Assembly (NCBI GenBank): GCA_963693305.1
Contig: OY855904.1
Coordinates: forward strand, 17,768,496-17,832,495
DNA from: Meandrina meandrites
Lineage: Eukaryota; Cnidaria; Anthozoa; Scleractinia; Meandrinidae
Length of the DNA stretch: 64,000 nucleotides
Direction: 5' to 3'
The position numbers and the translations under genes were made by a program. Positions 12,501 to 24,300 of the stretch are shown here, one piece after another; the stretch's first letter is position 1; every line of letters starts with the position of its first letter. Under the pieces are notes generated by a model. It worked only from the letters and a program-made list of their open reading frames with translations, did not search any database and was not told the DNA's origin.

Positions 12501-15500
12501 AAGAAGGAACACTTATTTCAGCACTGGTATCACTGGTATCAGACAAGCTGTGTCCTGTTCTCTTTGCACTCGTTGCCAGTTTTTGCACAATGCATCTTGC
12601 ATAGCCTTTACTTCACAAATGCTTATATTTGTCCTTGTCTGCTGCCAGTTGGGTTACATCATATGTGAATATTCTCTAGAGGTTGATGTTGGCAGGTACC
12701 AAGAGTTAATGTGCCGCAACCTATGATTACCCCTTACAACGGCTGCTTGTTGTCACACTACATGCACATGTGATATGAGACTCACTGTCCATGCTTCCTG
12801 ATTGACTAACAGGCATACAGTGATTATCTTGGATTTATCATCACTTTGAATGATGCTGTCAAAGGAAAATCAATGTCAGCAGATTGTCATGTATCAGAGG
12901 TAAAATATTTGCAGTTTAAAACCATGTAAAAGCTTATAGTAATAATTACTATATTATTATAGTAATAATTACTCTCATTATAGTGGACATGCTGGGGATG
13001 CTGTTTAGTGTCTGTAATAGCAAGAGTCCGTAATATCGGGTTGAGTAAACAAAAAAGGGCTGTTAACATACGTTGAATAATCTAGACTATGATGTGCTTA
13101 TCAACAGTGGTAAAACTACTAAGTAGTCGTTGGGTATAGAGGATGACAATGGATGAGGTTTCATTTCTCCTGAAGAGTCTGGATGGACAAGGTGCAAGCT
13201 GAAGTGAAAAAGAAAGTCTGTTGTACAGCTACTGAAGGAATTGATGCAAAAATAAATATCCCAGCAGTCTTTTGAAGTGTATTTTGACAAATAATGAGCA
13301 ACAGACTGCAATTTTTTTGTAATAATGTTATATGAGAAGTTCATGGTGTCTGCTTTATCAAGAGTCAATTGTTCTTTTGGAACCACAAAAGTGGACATCC
13401 ATATTTTGAAATAACAAGAGTCTGTAATAGCGGGAGTCATTATCAGTCATTATTATATGGCTACAATAGTACGCGCGCTCTGATTGGCTGATGAGCGGGC
13501 AAGATTTTCTTGTAATGACCGGGCATTATGAAAATTGTTCTTGCCTTAGCTTTTATAACTTTTTAAGGGTCATACACTTCTAAACACAGGTCAGTCTGTT
13601 TTGTGAAAATTAAAGTGGTTAAATTTGCCCTAGATCTTGGCGTAATGAAGACAAAAATTGCCTCATTGTCAAAGAAACCGTTTCTTCTGGTTTCGATCTC
13701 ATGACCTCGAATGACTTCTTGCGTGCGCAAGCGGCTAAAAAGGCCATATAATAAATAACTTATTAACCTCGTCCGTTCGGTCATTACAGGGAAATCTCAG
13801 ACCTCGGCCTTGATGTATTGACCTTGCTATCGCTCAGTCAATACATCAAGGCCTCGGTCTGAGATTTCCCTGTAATGACCTCACTCTCGGTTAATAAGTG
13901 GTATAAATCTCTATAACTTTATAACTTTCGCTGGGGATCTGGATTTTGTCTGCAATATATAGCAAGAGTCTGCAAGGTGAGAGTTGACCGTATATACCAA
14001 GCCAGTGGCTACTCAAACTCCAGATATCCTTTCCTTTTCACTCCCAAGCAAAACAAAATGGCTTCATGTTTTGCCTGTGTGCCAAAAGTATATTTTTTTC
14101 TTAAACATGATCTTTTGAACCCTCTGCATTGTAGGACATGGTCAAAGCAGTGTTCATATGAAGCTTTTCTGATAGTATCACTTATAAAATCGCTAAAAGA
14201 GCAGTAAAATTGTTTTGTTTTACTATCGCAAACTTAGATACCAAATAAACAAATAAACAGTAAATGGACTGATGGTAAAGGTTAAGTCTACATTTGAGCA
14301 AAGTGGCCCGTCAGGCCGGAGCTTATCCTAGTTTCTATAGCATGAAGTGACTAGGAGCATTTCTACTCCCCCTGGATGGGATGCTAGTCCATTGCAGGGC
14401 TACCCCCAGCAGTAAATTCGCCAGTACTCATTTATACACCTTTGTGGAGAGAAGCACTATGAGAGTTAAGTGTCTTGCCCAAGAACACAATGCCATGCCT
14501 CAGCCAGGGCTCAAACTTGGACCGCTTGATCTGGAATCCAGCACACCAACCATTTTCAAGAGGCATGGCCCTAGTGAAAGTTTGTTGATTAATATTGATT
14601 TGGTCAATTTGTCAAATGGACAATTTTATTTCTGATTTGTCAGGGCCTCTATGAAAGTTTGTTGATTCAATAAATTCAGTCGATTCATTGAATGGACAAT
14701 TTTATTCCAGATTTACATGCTTTTTTCTGTTGCATAGAATGGTTGTGTTATGCTTTTGTTATTGTCAGATAAGCAAACTGCCTTTGTCGGATTGTGGATA
14801 TTCATACCACCTTAAAAATACACATATTTATGTCATCTTTCATGTAGCATGGTTTTGTTATTGTTGCACTGACAAACTGTTCTTGTTGGAATGTGAATAT
14901 TCAGATAAAAATGTCCATTTGATGAAATTGGACAATTTGTACTGTCATGTTTTGGAATGGAATTTAGTTGATAGCATTGGACATGGATGCATTCAGCAAG
15001 AATTAAAAACTTGAATCATAAATAGTTTGCATTGCATGGCAGTAAATGGATTGATAAACTTAAATTAAGCCATACCCAAGTTTTGCTGTAAGCCTTAAAG
15101 TGCCTTTTCTGATAGTTTTGTCATTTTATACTTATGCAGCAGTTTCCATGTGCTTCTTGCTGGATTTCACACCTCAGCAGATTTTACAGGCTTTCATGTA
15201 TTCGCACTTAAATTCCTCCGTGTGTTTTGTGTCTTGAGCCCAAAGCAAGGCTCCAAAAAAGCACACTGCATTCTGGTCAATGTGCAATGCATTCTGGTTA
15301 AAAGCCAGCAAAGCTGACAAAACATGATTTATTTTAAATTCTGATTATAACTGCTGCTTGCTTGCTCCACTTGCTCGCAGCAAATATGTGTATCAGGGCT
15401 TGACACTAACGGTAGCCAACTAGCCACAGACTAGTAGAAATTCAGTTTTGGCTAGTGGGTTTTTGATTTCCACTAGCCACTTTGGCTAGTAAACAAAATG

Positions 15501-18500
15501 AAATTGGCCGAACTAGTTTCTGTCATTCACAAGGAAGCCATACGCAAACAATTTTCTCGGAATTTCTTTCTTGTTGACATACCATATTACTGGGCATTGC
15601 TGTTCAGCACATATGCAAATTTAAGACTGTTTACTTTTCGTTGCGTGGCATTTGACAAACAAGACAGCATTTTCTGAAAGCACACATCGATGTTCTTTTT
15701 TGTTTCGAAATTAGTAGAACAAAACACGAGCTTCTCCTGATTAAATCATGCGTAAAATCGTGCGGAACTATAAAGGGATAACATTTCATTTTGAGTAACA
15801 ACACATCGGTGCTTTGTCATCATATGCATACTGACAAAGCTTGCCACTACAAAAATAATTAGAGAAAGATTTATATCCTTCCAAATTTAAATCAGCCGTT
15901 TTTAGCATTTGAATTTCGCCAACAACAGTTTGCAGTATTGTTCAGATAGTTGTTTTGCTTTTGAAACGTTTCTACCCCGGCGCCTGTTTGTAAAGAAGAC
16001 CTGACAGTGTTAACAATGACATCTCGGTGTCTCGATATTTTTCCAAAGAAGTCTCACAGAAAAACAGAGTCCTGAAAGTCTTAACGGGAAAATCTCTGGA
16101 TTTTCCTTTGTGAGCTGTCGGCCTGAGAGATTTGATGTAAGGAAAACACAAGCCCATTGAACAAAGTTAGAACCAGCGCAATTCATTTAGATGATACATT
16201 CGTTCGCTGCGTTTAAACCAGTCAAGCGTGACACAAGCTGTGCCGACTGTGTCAAGCGGTTTGAGACGTGAATATTGTTGCTTTTTCTTAAAATTCTATA
16301 ATCCCGGGCATAATGGATATAAGAAGATATTTAACTGGAGACATCACCACGTGGCTAGTAAAAATTTTTTTTGGCTAGTAACATCTAAGTTGTCACTAGC
16401 CACTAGGCTAGTAAGTTGAAAAGTTAGTGTCGAGCCCTGTGTATGCTATGTGCAATGAATAATGATTATTTATTGCACTTAAAATATAATTATTATTGCA
16501 ATCCATGTGGCCTGTAGAATACTTTGTTGTTTGCTCTCATCTAACAATGGTTCTGTTTGTTGTAGGTGTTTGTTAATCTAGGACAAAACCCTTAATGACT
16601 GGTTGCTTGGGAAATTAAAGTGTATTGTTATTTATATGATGTTATTATTTTGTTGAAGACTTCAAAGAAGCTGATTGCCATGCTAGAAACCATGGATAAC
16701 TGGATTGATGAAATTCCACCTGTTGACCAACCACAACGGTTTGGAAACAAGGCTTTTAGGACATGGTGCAGTAAGCTAGAAGAGGTCAGAAATCATCAAC
16801 TTATAAATTTAAGAGTGATTGATCTCTAACTAATTATTTCTCATTGCAAAACAGTTTATACTCAACTTATGGACATCTCCTGTGGGTGGACACCTCCCAT
16901 AATCAGACACTGCCCTAGCAATACATGATTTGTATATGCAAACAGTTGCAATTTTGAATTCCCTTAATACCTGGTTTACATTTGCAAGATAAACACAAGC
17001 ATGAGCATAACCACCAGGATGTTCACACTTGTGATAAATGGTTTAAGCATAAATTGGTATATGCAAGTGCAGTGCTCTAAAAATTCTGATGAAGATTGCA
17101 TGATAGGAGTTATGCCAACCGCCAAATCTTGTGGTTGTACACACCAGTTCCTACTTGTGAAATAAGTATAGCACAAGTCGAATAAGCATACATGCATGTA
17201 CAAAAAAATTCGCATTTGTTTTTCTTGTGCTTTTAATTCACTTAGGTGCGTACTACTGACTAGTGCTTTCTTGCACTTCTGCTTGTGCTTATGTCGTAAG
17301 AGTTAAAGGGGCGGTCTCACCAAGATTTAGCTCTACTTCGAAATTCAATGAAAGCGTTAATATTGATTGGAAATCCACTATTATAGTTGCCTAACTTTGC
17401 TAAAACACACTGTAAAAAGGTAAAAGGTAAAGCAACTTTATTTATACACGGTTTGTGTTTAAAGCTAGAAGCTTGTGGGGCCGTGAAAGTTTTTTAAAAC
17501 TGGTGTGGCCACGGACACGTACGAAACAAGAGGTCTAAAACTTGAAAATGTTGGGCCAACGTTTTCAAGTTTGACAGTGTTTCTTTGAGGAAAATTACTA
17601 AAAAACATTGATTATGGTTTGTTCACATCTTAGAGAGTGAATTTATGCGTCTTTTGTTGTTTTACAGGTCATTCTGTTGATCAGTAAGTGCACCTTTATA
17701 ATTGTAGTATGGTTTTCACAAAAACTTGGTAGACCTCTCATGATACTGCCCCTTTAATCTGGCCTTAGCAGACACCTTGCTAAAGTCAACACTTTTTCTG
17801 GTGCCAAAGATACACATTACTGAAGTTTCAATTTTAAGACAGTCAGTCTTTTAGGGATAAGCACTTCATCAGTGCTCTGTAGAAGTCTCAAAGGCAAACA
17901 CATGAGCTTATTCAAAGTATCTTGCATGCCTGTTGTTAAAAATAAACAAAAAAAATGTGACTAGACTGGCTAAAATGTTCAGCAGTGAGGAATCCACCAT
18001 TTTGGTACAGTTGGTGTTGATGAAGACGAGGTGGACAATGAACCTGCCTGCAAGATTACAAACGCTTTACCCAGGCTAGTTACAATTCCATCCATGTTTG
18101 TGCCCATTTTACAATTCTGCGCTTAGACATTTTCCTCTCCAGAGTCTATGATCCTTCTGGTCTGTGCCACCCCCAACACCGGAAGTCCGCAATTCATGGA
18201 CTCATTGTTAAATCTGATTGGCTGAAAAATACAGAGCTAGTACTCTGCGCATACTCAGAAATTGGGAACGGCCAGAGGTCTCGATTCCTGGTGCAGACCA
18301 GAAAGATTGCAGCCTCTGAAGATGAGAATGGCGCTTAGTGATCAGGCCTTTGAGAAGAAGCGAGGCTAGAGTTGACTTTGTTGTGATACAAATCTTGCTT
18401 CTCTTCAAATGACTGTACATTTAAATTATTTGTTATAGTGCTTACTAGTTGCTAATCTCTATCCCAAACTTTGTTTTCATACAGTGACTCAGTTATATTT

Positions 18501-21500
18501 CACAGAACTGTTAAATGGTCTATTCACTTTTTCAACAGAGTGCAGACACTTTGACTCAAGCCCTTCTACCTGAAAAGTTTCTAGGAGCCAGCACAGAACT
18601 TGCAGCATATCTTAAAGGTTTGTTTCTTAACTACATTGTACAACCTACATTGTAACCGTATATAGTTGGCAAAAGAAAATTCCAGTTCACCATCAGTGGA
18701 ACTGCGTGTATTACCATTTCTGTGGATGCCATATCCATAAAAAGCATCCATATTGCCATCAAAGAGTAATGTAGCAACAGAAACTCTGGGTGCTAAAAAG
18801 ATCACGAATAAAGCAATCAATTTACCGTCGTGATCAATCAATTAGATTTGGATTGTCCTCAAGTTGGTTCATCAGCAGTTGTCTTCTCCGAGTTCGGACA
18901 GATCTCAATGATCGTCAAAGACCATGTTATATTTCCCTCTGAACATGGAAAATGTTTACCTCTCCAGGGCTAAAATTGAAGATTGTGAATTTTACTCAAG
19001 TGCAGTTCACAATCTTCCACTCACAATCTTCCATGCCAGTGCTTAAACCTTGCTGATCAAGGATTTATGACGTCAATGAGGCCATGTGTCTTAGTGTTTT
19101 AGCACTTACGAATGTATTTTGTATGCAATTGACACAATTATTGTTTACGCACTGACTTCAAGACTTCAGTATTGCTATCACTAAGCAGGGTTCAAAATAG
19201 CAGCCGGCTGTCGGCGGTAGCCGGCACTTTGACGACACTTGCCGGCTACTTTTCACCGAAGAAATATAAAATATCATGCCTTGATCGGCCATCTGAAATC
19301 AAAGTTGCTGTAAGTTGAAGGAAACATTTTACATCAGACAATAAAGCAGCTACAGGGCAAGAAAGTGCGACTCACTGGTGGCTAATGCGACCAAAATTTC
19401 ATCTTTGGCGACTAAAACTTCTGGTTTTGCGGTTTAGTCGCCAATGTGGTAACTTCATTTCTGTGTTAAGATGAATAACGGGCCGCCCCACCTTCTCAGG
19501 TATTGTGTCCCTCCAGAAAATTATATTGGAAGATCTTATTTACTTCTCAAACATTCAAAATAAGAAAAGAAGTCAAAGCTCCAATCCATTCATTTGCTTT
19601 GCCGTAAAATATTTTCAGTTCGGAAAACTTGCAAATGGCCGACTGTATTTGAAATCGCCCCAGAATACATTGCAAGCCTACGGGTATGTCATGTATGCAT
19701 ATGGATTGTGTCCCTTGAAAACGCATGGCTCTAGCTTAACAGCGGGGAAAAAATGAGCCTTGACAAAAAAGCCGACAAATTCAGGCTAAAAACGAAATTT
19801 TATTTTGAACCCTGCTAAGAATGGAATTTTTGGAAGGATCCGTAAGCTGTCAAGTGACAAATTTGACTGCAACAGCTGTCTGCTAAAATCAAAACTTTTG
19901 CTTTAGTGTGAATGCTGTAATTTAAGTTATATGCAAATTTGAACGTGCTTGCATGTAGAATTCCATTTTGATATGTTGGCACTTTTCGGAACATTCTTTG
20001 CTTAATCTTACAATGAAAAGAAAATTTAATCTGAAACAAAGTTTCTTTCGATTGTTTCTTATTTGTTCTGCTTTAGTTACTGTGTAGGACTTTTACGCTT
20101 CTAAAGTGCACAATGTCCATTTAGATTCGGGAAAGAGGTGATTGTTATCTGATACGCATTCTTTCATGGCGACCTTTGTCTCCATTGTTGCCATTTTGTT
20201 TTCAAGGTTTTGATCGATAATTACTACATACCTTCAGAAAATATAACAGAGTGTTTTTATTAATAATTAGCAAATAATTTTGGTGGATGCCAACATTTGC
20301 CAATTTATAACCATGTAGTAATATGTCTCTTTTGTTTCCTGTGGTTTCTGTTAGATGGCTTTGGCAACAAGACAAGAATAGACTATGGAACGGGTATTTA
20401 TAACACAATACTTTATGACAGTGTTTATTGTAGAAATGTGATAATATTGTGAAAGATGAAATATTCAGCGTGTCGTGAGCATGGGACAAAGAAAAAATCT
20501 GAGTCCCTGACGGGATTGAACCCATGACCTCCCAAACACCGGGCCGAGCTGAGTGCTTCTCACACTTTCGAGTGTTCTTAAGTGTGTTCTTGGAGCTATA
20601 ATGAACTCTTGATCAACTCTGATCAATCATGGCATGCACAATTATTCAAACATTTAATAAACTGAAATAAAGGTTGGTTTACTTAAAATTACAAGCAACA
20701 TACTTACCAAAGAAAATTCTCAAAAGCTTCAAGAATATGTGTGCTACCTATGCTAATGATCTGGCAGCTGGCAAAGCAAGGAATTTTATTATTTTTTTTA
20801 TTAGAGACAACACTTATGCTATTAATAATCATAAGGGGTGGCAAGTATCTTGCAAAATTTTAGTTGAATTTCACGGAGCCTCGCCATCTTGAATTTGTTT
20901 ACGAGGCTGACTCGGAGCATCAATTGCTTTTGCAAGACTGTGAAAGTCTTGGGCTTGCAGAAAATATACAAGGCTTGCCATCTTGCAAAGGCTTGGAAAT
21001 AACATTCATCTGTCCTCTATGTTTAGAAGAGGTCTTTTAATGTGTACATGTAACTGTTATCTCTATTTTTCATAGGTCACGAGGCTAGTTTTGTTGCATT
21101 CTTGTGTTGTTTGTTCAAACTTCGAGTGTTGGACCACAGTGACTATGTTTCAATAGTGTTCAAAGTGTTTCACAGGCAAGTGGCATGTCAATTGATTACT
21201 AAACCCACTGATTGTTTACACATGAACAATTTCTTTGATTTGTTTACCCTTTAGATATTTGGAGCTTATGAGAAGGTTGCAGGCTACATACAGGATGGAG
21301 CCAGCTGGCAGTCAAGGCGTGTGGGGACTAGATGATTTTCAGTTTGTTCCATTCATCTGGGGGAGCTCTCAGCTGATTGGTTGGTACCGTGCAAAATAAT
21401 TGTATTGTATTATTATTTCATAACAGTTTCCTGCAACCCTTTGCAGTACAGAAACATGGTTAACATTTTGTGGTTTTACACATCAAATTTAAGGTGTGGA

Positions 21501-23469
21501 GGACAAGGTGAAATGTGTCATTCCAAAAAATATCACCCCTCCCACAGAAGGTTTTAATGTTTGAACTCCCTCACCCCTTTGGAAATCCAGTTTCGCTTCA
21601 TACTTTCGTATAAAAAAAAACCCGTACCCAAGGAGATAAACTTTTTGAGCTGGAAAATGATAATAAATAATTTTTAACAAGGAAGCTCGACTCGTCACAT
21701 AGAGTGGTTTTCAGGGAGGTCCTCAAATAAAAACAACTTAAAAGGTTAAATAAGTTAAGTCAAAAGGTATAAAATATAAACTTGTAAGTGTAATATTCTA
21801 AAAATTTTTGTCAATAAAAAGCTAAAGTACTATGCTATATAGGCTCCTCAGGAGCTTAACAGAGCACATGGTGCAATCCATCATGTCAGTGGTTTCTCTT
21901 TTTTTTTGTAGGTCATCCTAGTATTGTACCAGAACAGTTTGTTCAACCAGCTGTTATGGATCGTCATTATCAAGATTATATGTTCTTAGACTGCATCAAA
22001 TTTATTCAAAAGGTTGGTAGCCTTTAATCCCATCTTTACCATTCAGATTTGCTTCATTTCGGCATTTGATATATAATAATTATTCATACAGTAAAATCAT
22101 AGATAAACTGATAAACTGCACACGGATAGGATGCAAATTGAAGAGATGACACTCGCAGTTGTTTACCATTAATAAGAAATTGCAATTTAAAATTCCATAC
22201 ATTGGAAGCAAGGTTAAATAAAGAGTTCATATGTTTATGTGAAGGGAACAGCATGACATGTGATAGTTAACAATTATTTCAAAAGCGCGCATTGGATATG
22301 AGATGGTAGATAGCCAATGAGGTGCGAAGCACTGAGTTGGCTATAACCATCTCATATCCAACAAGTGCAAGTGGAGTAACTGTTTTATTAAAACACCCAA
22401 AGAATTGCAATATTTGAGCTCCCCGGCTGTTCTCACTGACACGTACACCTACCATATTTGTGGTCCCTGGTATATGAGCTCATATACCATGGCCTGTAAA
22501 TACATGGCTAGTTTTAATAAGAATAAATTAACCTGCAATGCAGGCGTTTTTATGGGCGAGCGTTGGATAATTTTGAGGGAGGAGACAAGAGAGTAAGGCC
22601 AGGGAGGGGTGTGGAGCAGGAGGAAAAAGATTCACCCCTCTCTCCTCCTCCTACCTCACGCCTACTCCCCCATGGCACTTTTCCTCTATCCCCAAGCCTC
22701 TCACAAGTACGAATCCAAGATGGCGCTCACCCTATCAAAATGCCTTCACTCGCTAAAACACTCCTGCATTGCAAATTATACATGAATGAAATCATATATT
22801 GTCAACTGCATGCAGACAGAATGTAATCCAAATTTTAGTTTCAACAATCATTTAAATTTGCCCTCCTGAGCAATGAAAAAATCATGTTCTTTCTCCCTTC
22901 GCCTTAAGATGAAAACAGGACCTTTTGCAGAACACTCTAATGTGTTGTGGGGTATAAGTTCTGTGAAAATGTGGGACAAAGTCAACTCTGGTTTGATAAA
23001 AATGTACAAAGCTGAGGTATGTGTCAACTTATAATCTTATTCATAGAAATCACATTAAACAATTACTGAAATCTCTAGTTGCATCCTTATTACAAACCTC
23101 CCATCAATCAGAGGGCAGACAAATTAACGAATACATATTTTATTTGCAAATAAATAAACCACACAATACACTACAGAACATCAGTTAGCCTATCGTACGA
23201 AATTAGCTCATATGTTTCTGCATGTTTTTGTTTCTGTCCTGTTCTATTTCGGCTATCATAATGAAGTGAACTCTCTTCCTTAACTGTTGCCGTCATTTAC
23301 ATGTGAGTTCTTATGTAAGTCAGTTATGTAGTTACCGCTTTTTTTCATTTATTTTCATTATCATTTTTCCATTGTGCAGGTCCTCTCCAAGTTCCCTGTC
23401 ATACAGCACTTTGTTTTTGGAACCTTGCTGTCGATACAGGAGGCAGAACCGTTTAAAAAACCATTGTAA
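9548..23469 (+). CDS. PTPA: PTPA, PP2A phosphatase activator (11 exons)
   Basis: PTPA is a peptidyl-prolyl isomerase-like, ATP-dependent chaperone that activates the PP2A catalytic subunit. Coding exons are 9548-9566, 9689-9759, 12813-12899, 16659-16784, 18539-18617, 20355-20393, 21076-21175, 21255-21379, 21912-22012, 22909-23016 and 23380-23469. They total 945 bases and 314 residues, and all junction phases agree. Exon 1 encodes only MAASEQ plus one base. Recognisable blocks in order are [99 protein letters not shown] and [14 protein letters not shown]. Length fits the family (about 320). The intron after 21175 starts with GC rather than GT. Introns hold many transposons. The identity is secure; exon 4's left edge is the least certain. 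Confidence 0.95.
10409..10545. mobile_element. Small MITE with CC(T)TGGTTGTTCAAAG ends
   Basis: The left end CCTTGGTTGTTCAAAG and right end CTTTGAACAACCAGG are inverted counterparts over about 30 bases. The interior carries GGATAATGCTATCCACTGG and a related inverted motif. It lies in PTPA intron 2, is 137 bases long and has no coding capacity. Confidence 0.75.
10896..12078. mobile_element. Hairpin MITE split by a later insertion
   Basis: The outer ends GGGTTAGAGACTGTTG and the complement of GGGTTAGAGGCTGTTG extend inward as an inverted repeat of about 65 bases, including TTTGTTTACAAATACACGCA. Without the insertion at 10956-11951 the element closes into a near-perfect fold-back of about 180 bases whose loop is the palindrome TTTCAATATTTTCAGTATT near 11985. 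The left arm is 10896-10955 and the remainder is 11958-12078. It lies in PTPA intron 2. Confidence 0.75.
10956..11951. mobile_element. hAT-like element nested in a MITE
   Basis: Its termini are CAGGGCATCTGACAG and the complement of CAGGGCATCTGATAG. It is flanked by the direct repeat CACAAT (10950-10955 and 11952-11957), a 6-base target duplication. Both ends carry clusters of TTCCGCAT(AA), at 11000-11045 and 11835-11935, as subterminal repeats. It is 996 bases long. The open frames inside are short and show no transposase motif, so it is non-autonomous. The hAT call rests on the CAGGG end and the target-site size only. Confidence 0.75.
13759..13899. repeat. Long hairpin, about 70-base arms
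   Basis: The two arms are near-perfect inverted copies. Both carry CTTATTAACC, GTCATTACAGGGAAATCTCA and CCTTGATGTATTGAC, around a short loop near 13830. This is a fold-back MITE in PTPA intron 3. A related segment with TTGTAATGACC lies at 13510-13525, so a larger, older element may be involved. Confidence 0.8.
14282..14573 (-). mobile_element. tRNA-derived SINE, copy 1
   Basis: Read on the minus strand it begins with a tRNA-like head (ATGGTTGGTGTGCTGGATTC and a B-box-like AAGTTTGAGCC). The shared body follows: GTTCTTGGGCAAGACACTTA, a triple of TTTACTGCTGGGGGTA and GATGGACTAGCATCCCATCC type blocks, and a CCTAGTCACTTCATG tail region. The same body occurs at 27672 and 50435. Inside PTPA intron 3, antisense to the gene. 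Confidence 0.8.
15394..16439. mobile_element. CAGGG-ended element with GGCTAGT sub-repeats
   Basis: The ends CAGGGCTTGACACTAAC and the complement of CAGGGCTCGACACTAAC are flanked by direct TGTAT (15389-15393 and 16440-16444). Both subterminal regions contain many GGCTAGT/ACTAGCC motifs. The element is 1046 bases long and sits in PTPA intron 3. No intact transposase frame was seen. A hAT-type, non-autonomous origin is inferred from the ends. Confidence 0.8.
17307..17753. mobile_element. TTAA-flanked MITE
   Basis: The ends AGGGGCGGT and the complement of AGGGGCAGT, plus a shared (A/T)CCAAG block slightly inside, are flanked by TTAA (17303-17306 and 17754-17757). It is 447 bases long, lies in PTPA intron 4 and has no coding capacity. 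It is a different family from the TTAA element at 7997. Confidence 0.65.
19186..19814. mobile_element. CAGGG-ended element with CTAAG duplication
   Basis: The termini CAGGGTTCAAAATA and TATTTTGAACCCTG are perfect inverses. They are flanked by CTAAG on both sides (19181-19185 and 19815-19819). The left part has repeated GCCGGC(T/A) motifs and a GCGACTAAA/TTTAGTCGCC pair near 19390-19445. It is 629 bases long, non-autonomous and lies in PTPA intron 5. Confidence 0.85.
20440..20585 (-). mobile_element. Second tRNA-like SINE family, copy 1
   Basis: On the minus strand a B-box-like stretch reads GGTCATGGGTTCAATCCCGT, followed by CAGGGACTCAG and a TTTGTCCCATGCTCACGAC body. The B box and CAGGGACTC core match the element at 47900-48020. 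The copy is 5' truncated or diverged and lies in PTPA intron 6. Confidence 0.55.
22292..22361. repeat. Short hairpin in PTPA intron 9
   Basis: TTGGATATGAGATGGT with TAGCCAA faces TTGGCTA with ACCATCTCATATCCAA across a loop of about 20 bases. It is probably the core of a small MITE. Confidence 0.75.
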
Positions 23470-23984
23470 AAGTTATATTGTAATATAATGATTTTTTATT
23501 AATTTATTTATAGTAAACGAAGAATAGCGATGTAAACTGCGCAGCATATCTACAAGAAGAGTAATTTTATGTGAGAGTACTAGAAATCATCATGCTCTGT
23601 GAAATAAGCCCCCCTCCCCCGGATTACTACTCGTGAGTGACGGGGCTACCACAGGCTAGAGAAAAGTCATAGAAACTGTTCGTTAATAAGAAAACCGTAA
23701 AAAGGAAAGCGAAAATGTCACATTGACATGCTAAAGTCACTGCATGATTAAGATTGGGTCTTTTCCCATGTCTAGTTGAAGTTTGAGTGCCTCGGAATCT
23801 AAGATTTCGACTAAAATAGTATTTTATTTCCAGTACTTTGGTGTAGCTAATAGGCGATTTAAGTCCTTTTGGAGGAACAGTGCCAAGATAAATGCAGTGG
23901 AAACGCATATCTTGCTTGACGCCTCAGTTGTGAGGTTTTATTTGCCTGAAGCATTCGGCTTAGCTGTTGATACATTCTACCCTT

Positions 23985-24300
23985 AATGCCGTCAAGACAA
24001 CGTGACGAAACGTGGGCTAAGGAGAACAGAATTTTGAACTTTGCAATTGCACAAGGAAAGTGTTGTACAGTATATTGTCTGGTGAGACATCAATAACCTT
24101 TACCAAGACAGCGTAATTTTACAGGAATTTGAGGTCAAGCAAACCACGAGAACGGAACTCTAAGCTTTGCAATGACACAGGCGGAATTTGTTGTATGATG
24201 TCAAGTCGCACATCAAGGACTCCATTGCTACCAATGGTTCTGCTGTCAAGACAACGTAACGTTACAACAAAAAACTTTGTAGTGATTAGGTTTGGTGCCA
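23985..24300. repeat. Degenerate tandem units ending in ACAACGTRACG
   Basis: Two adjacent units of about 120 bases align. Each starts GAGAACRGAA (24023 and 24151), runs through CTTTGCAAT..CACA, and ends near a (C/A)AAGACA(A/G)CGTAA motif (24098 and 24246). The end motif also occurs at 23990, and related forms at 24446, 31468 and 34920. This is an old, diverged repeat. Confidence 0.55.
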
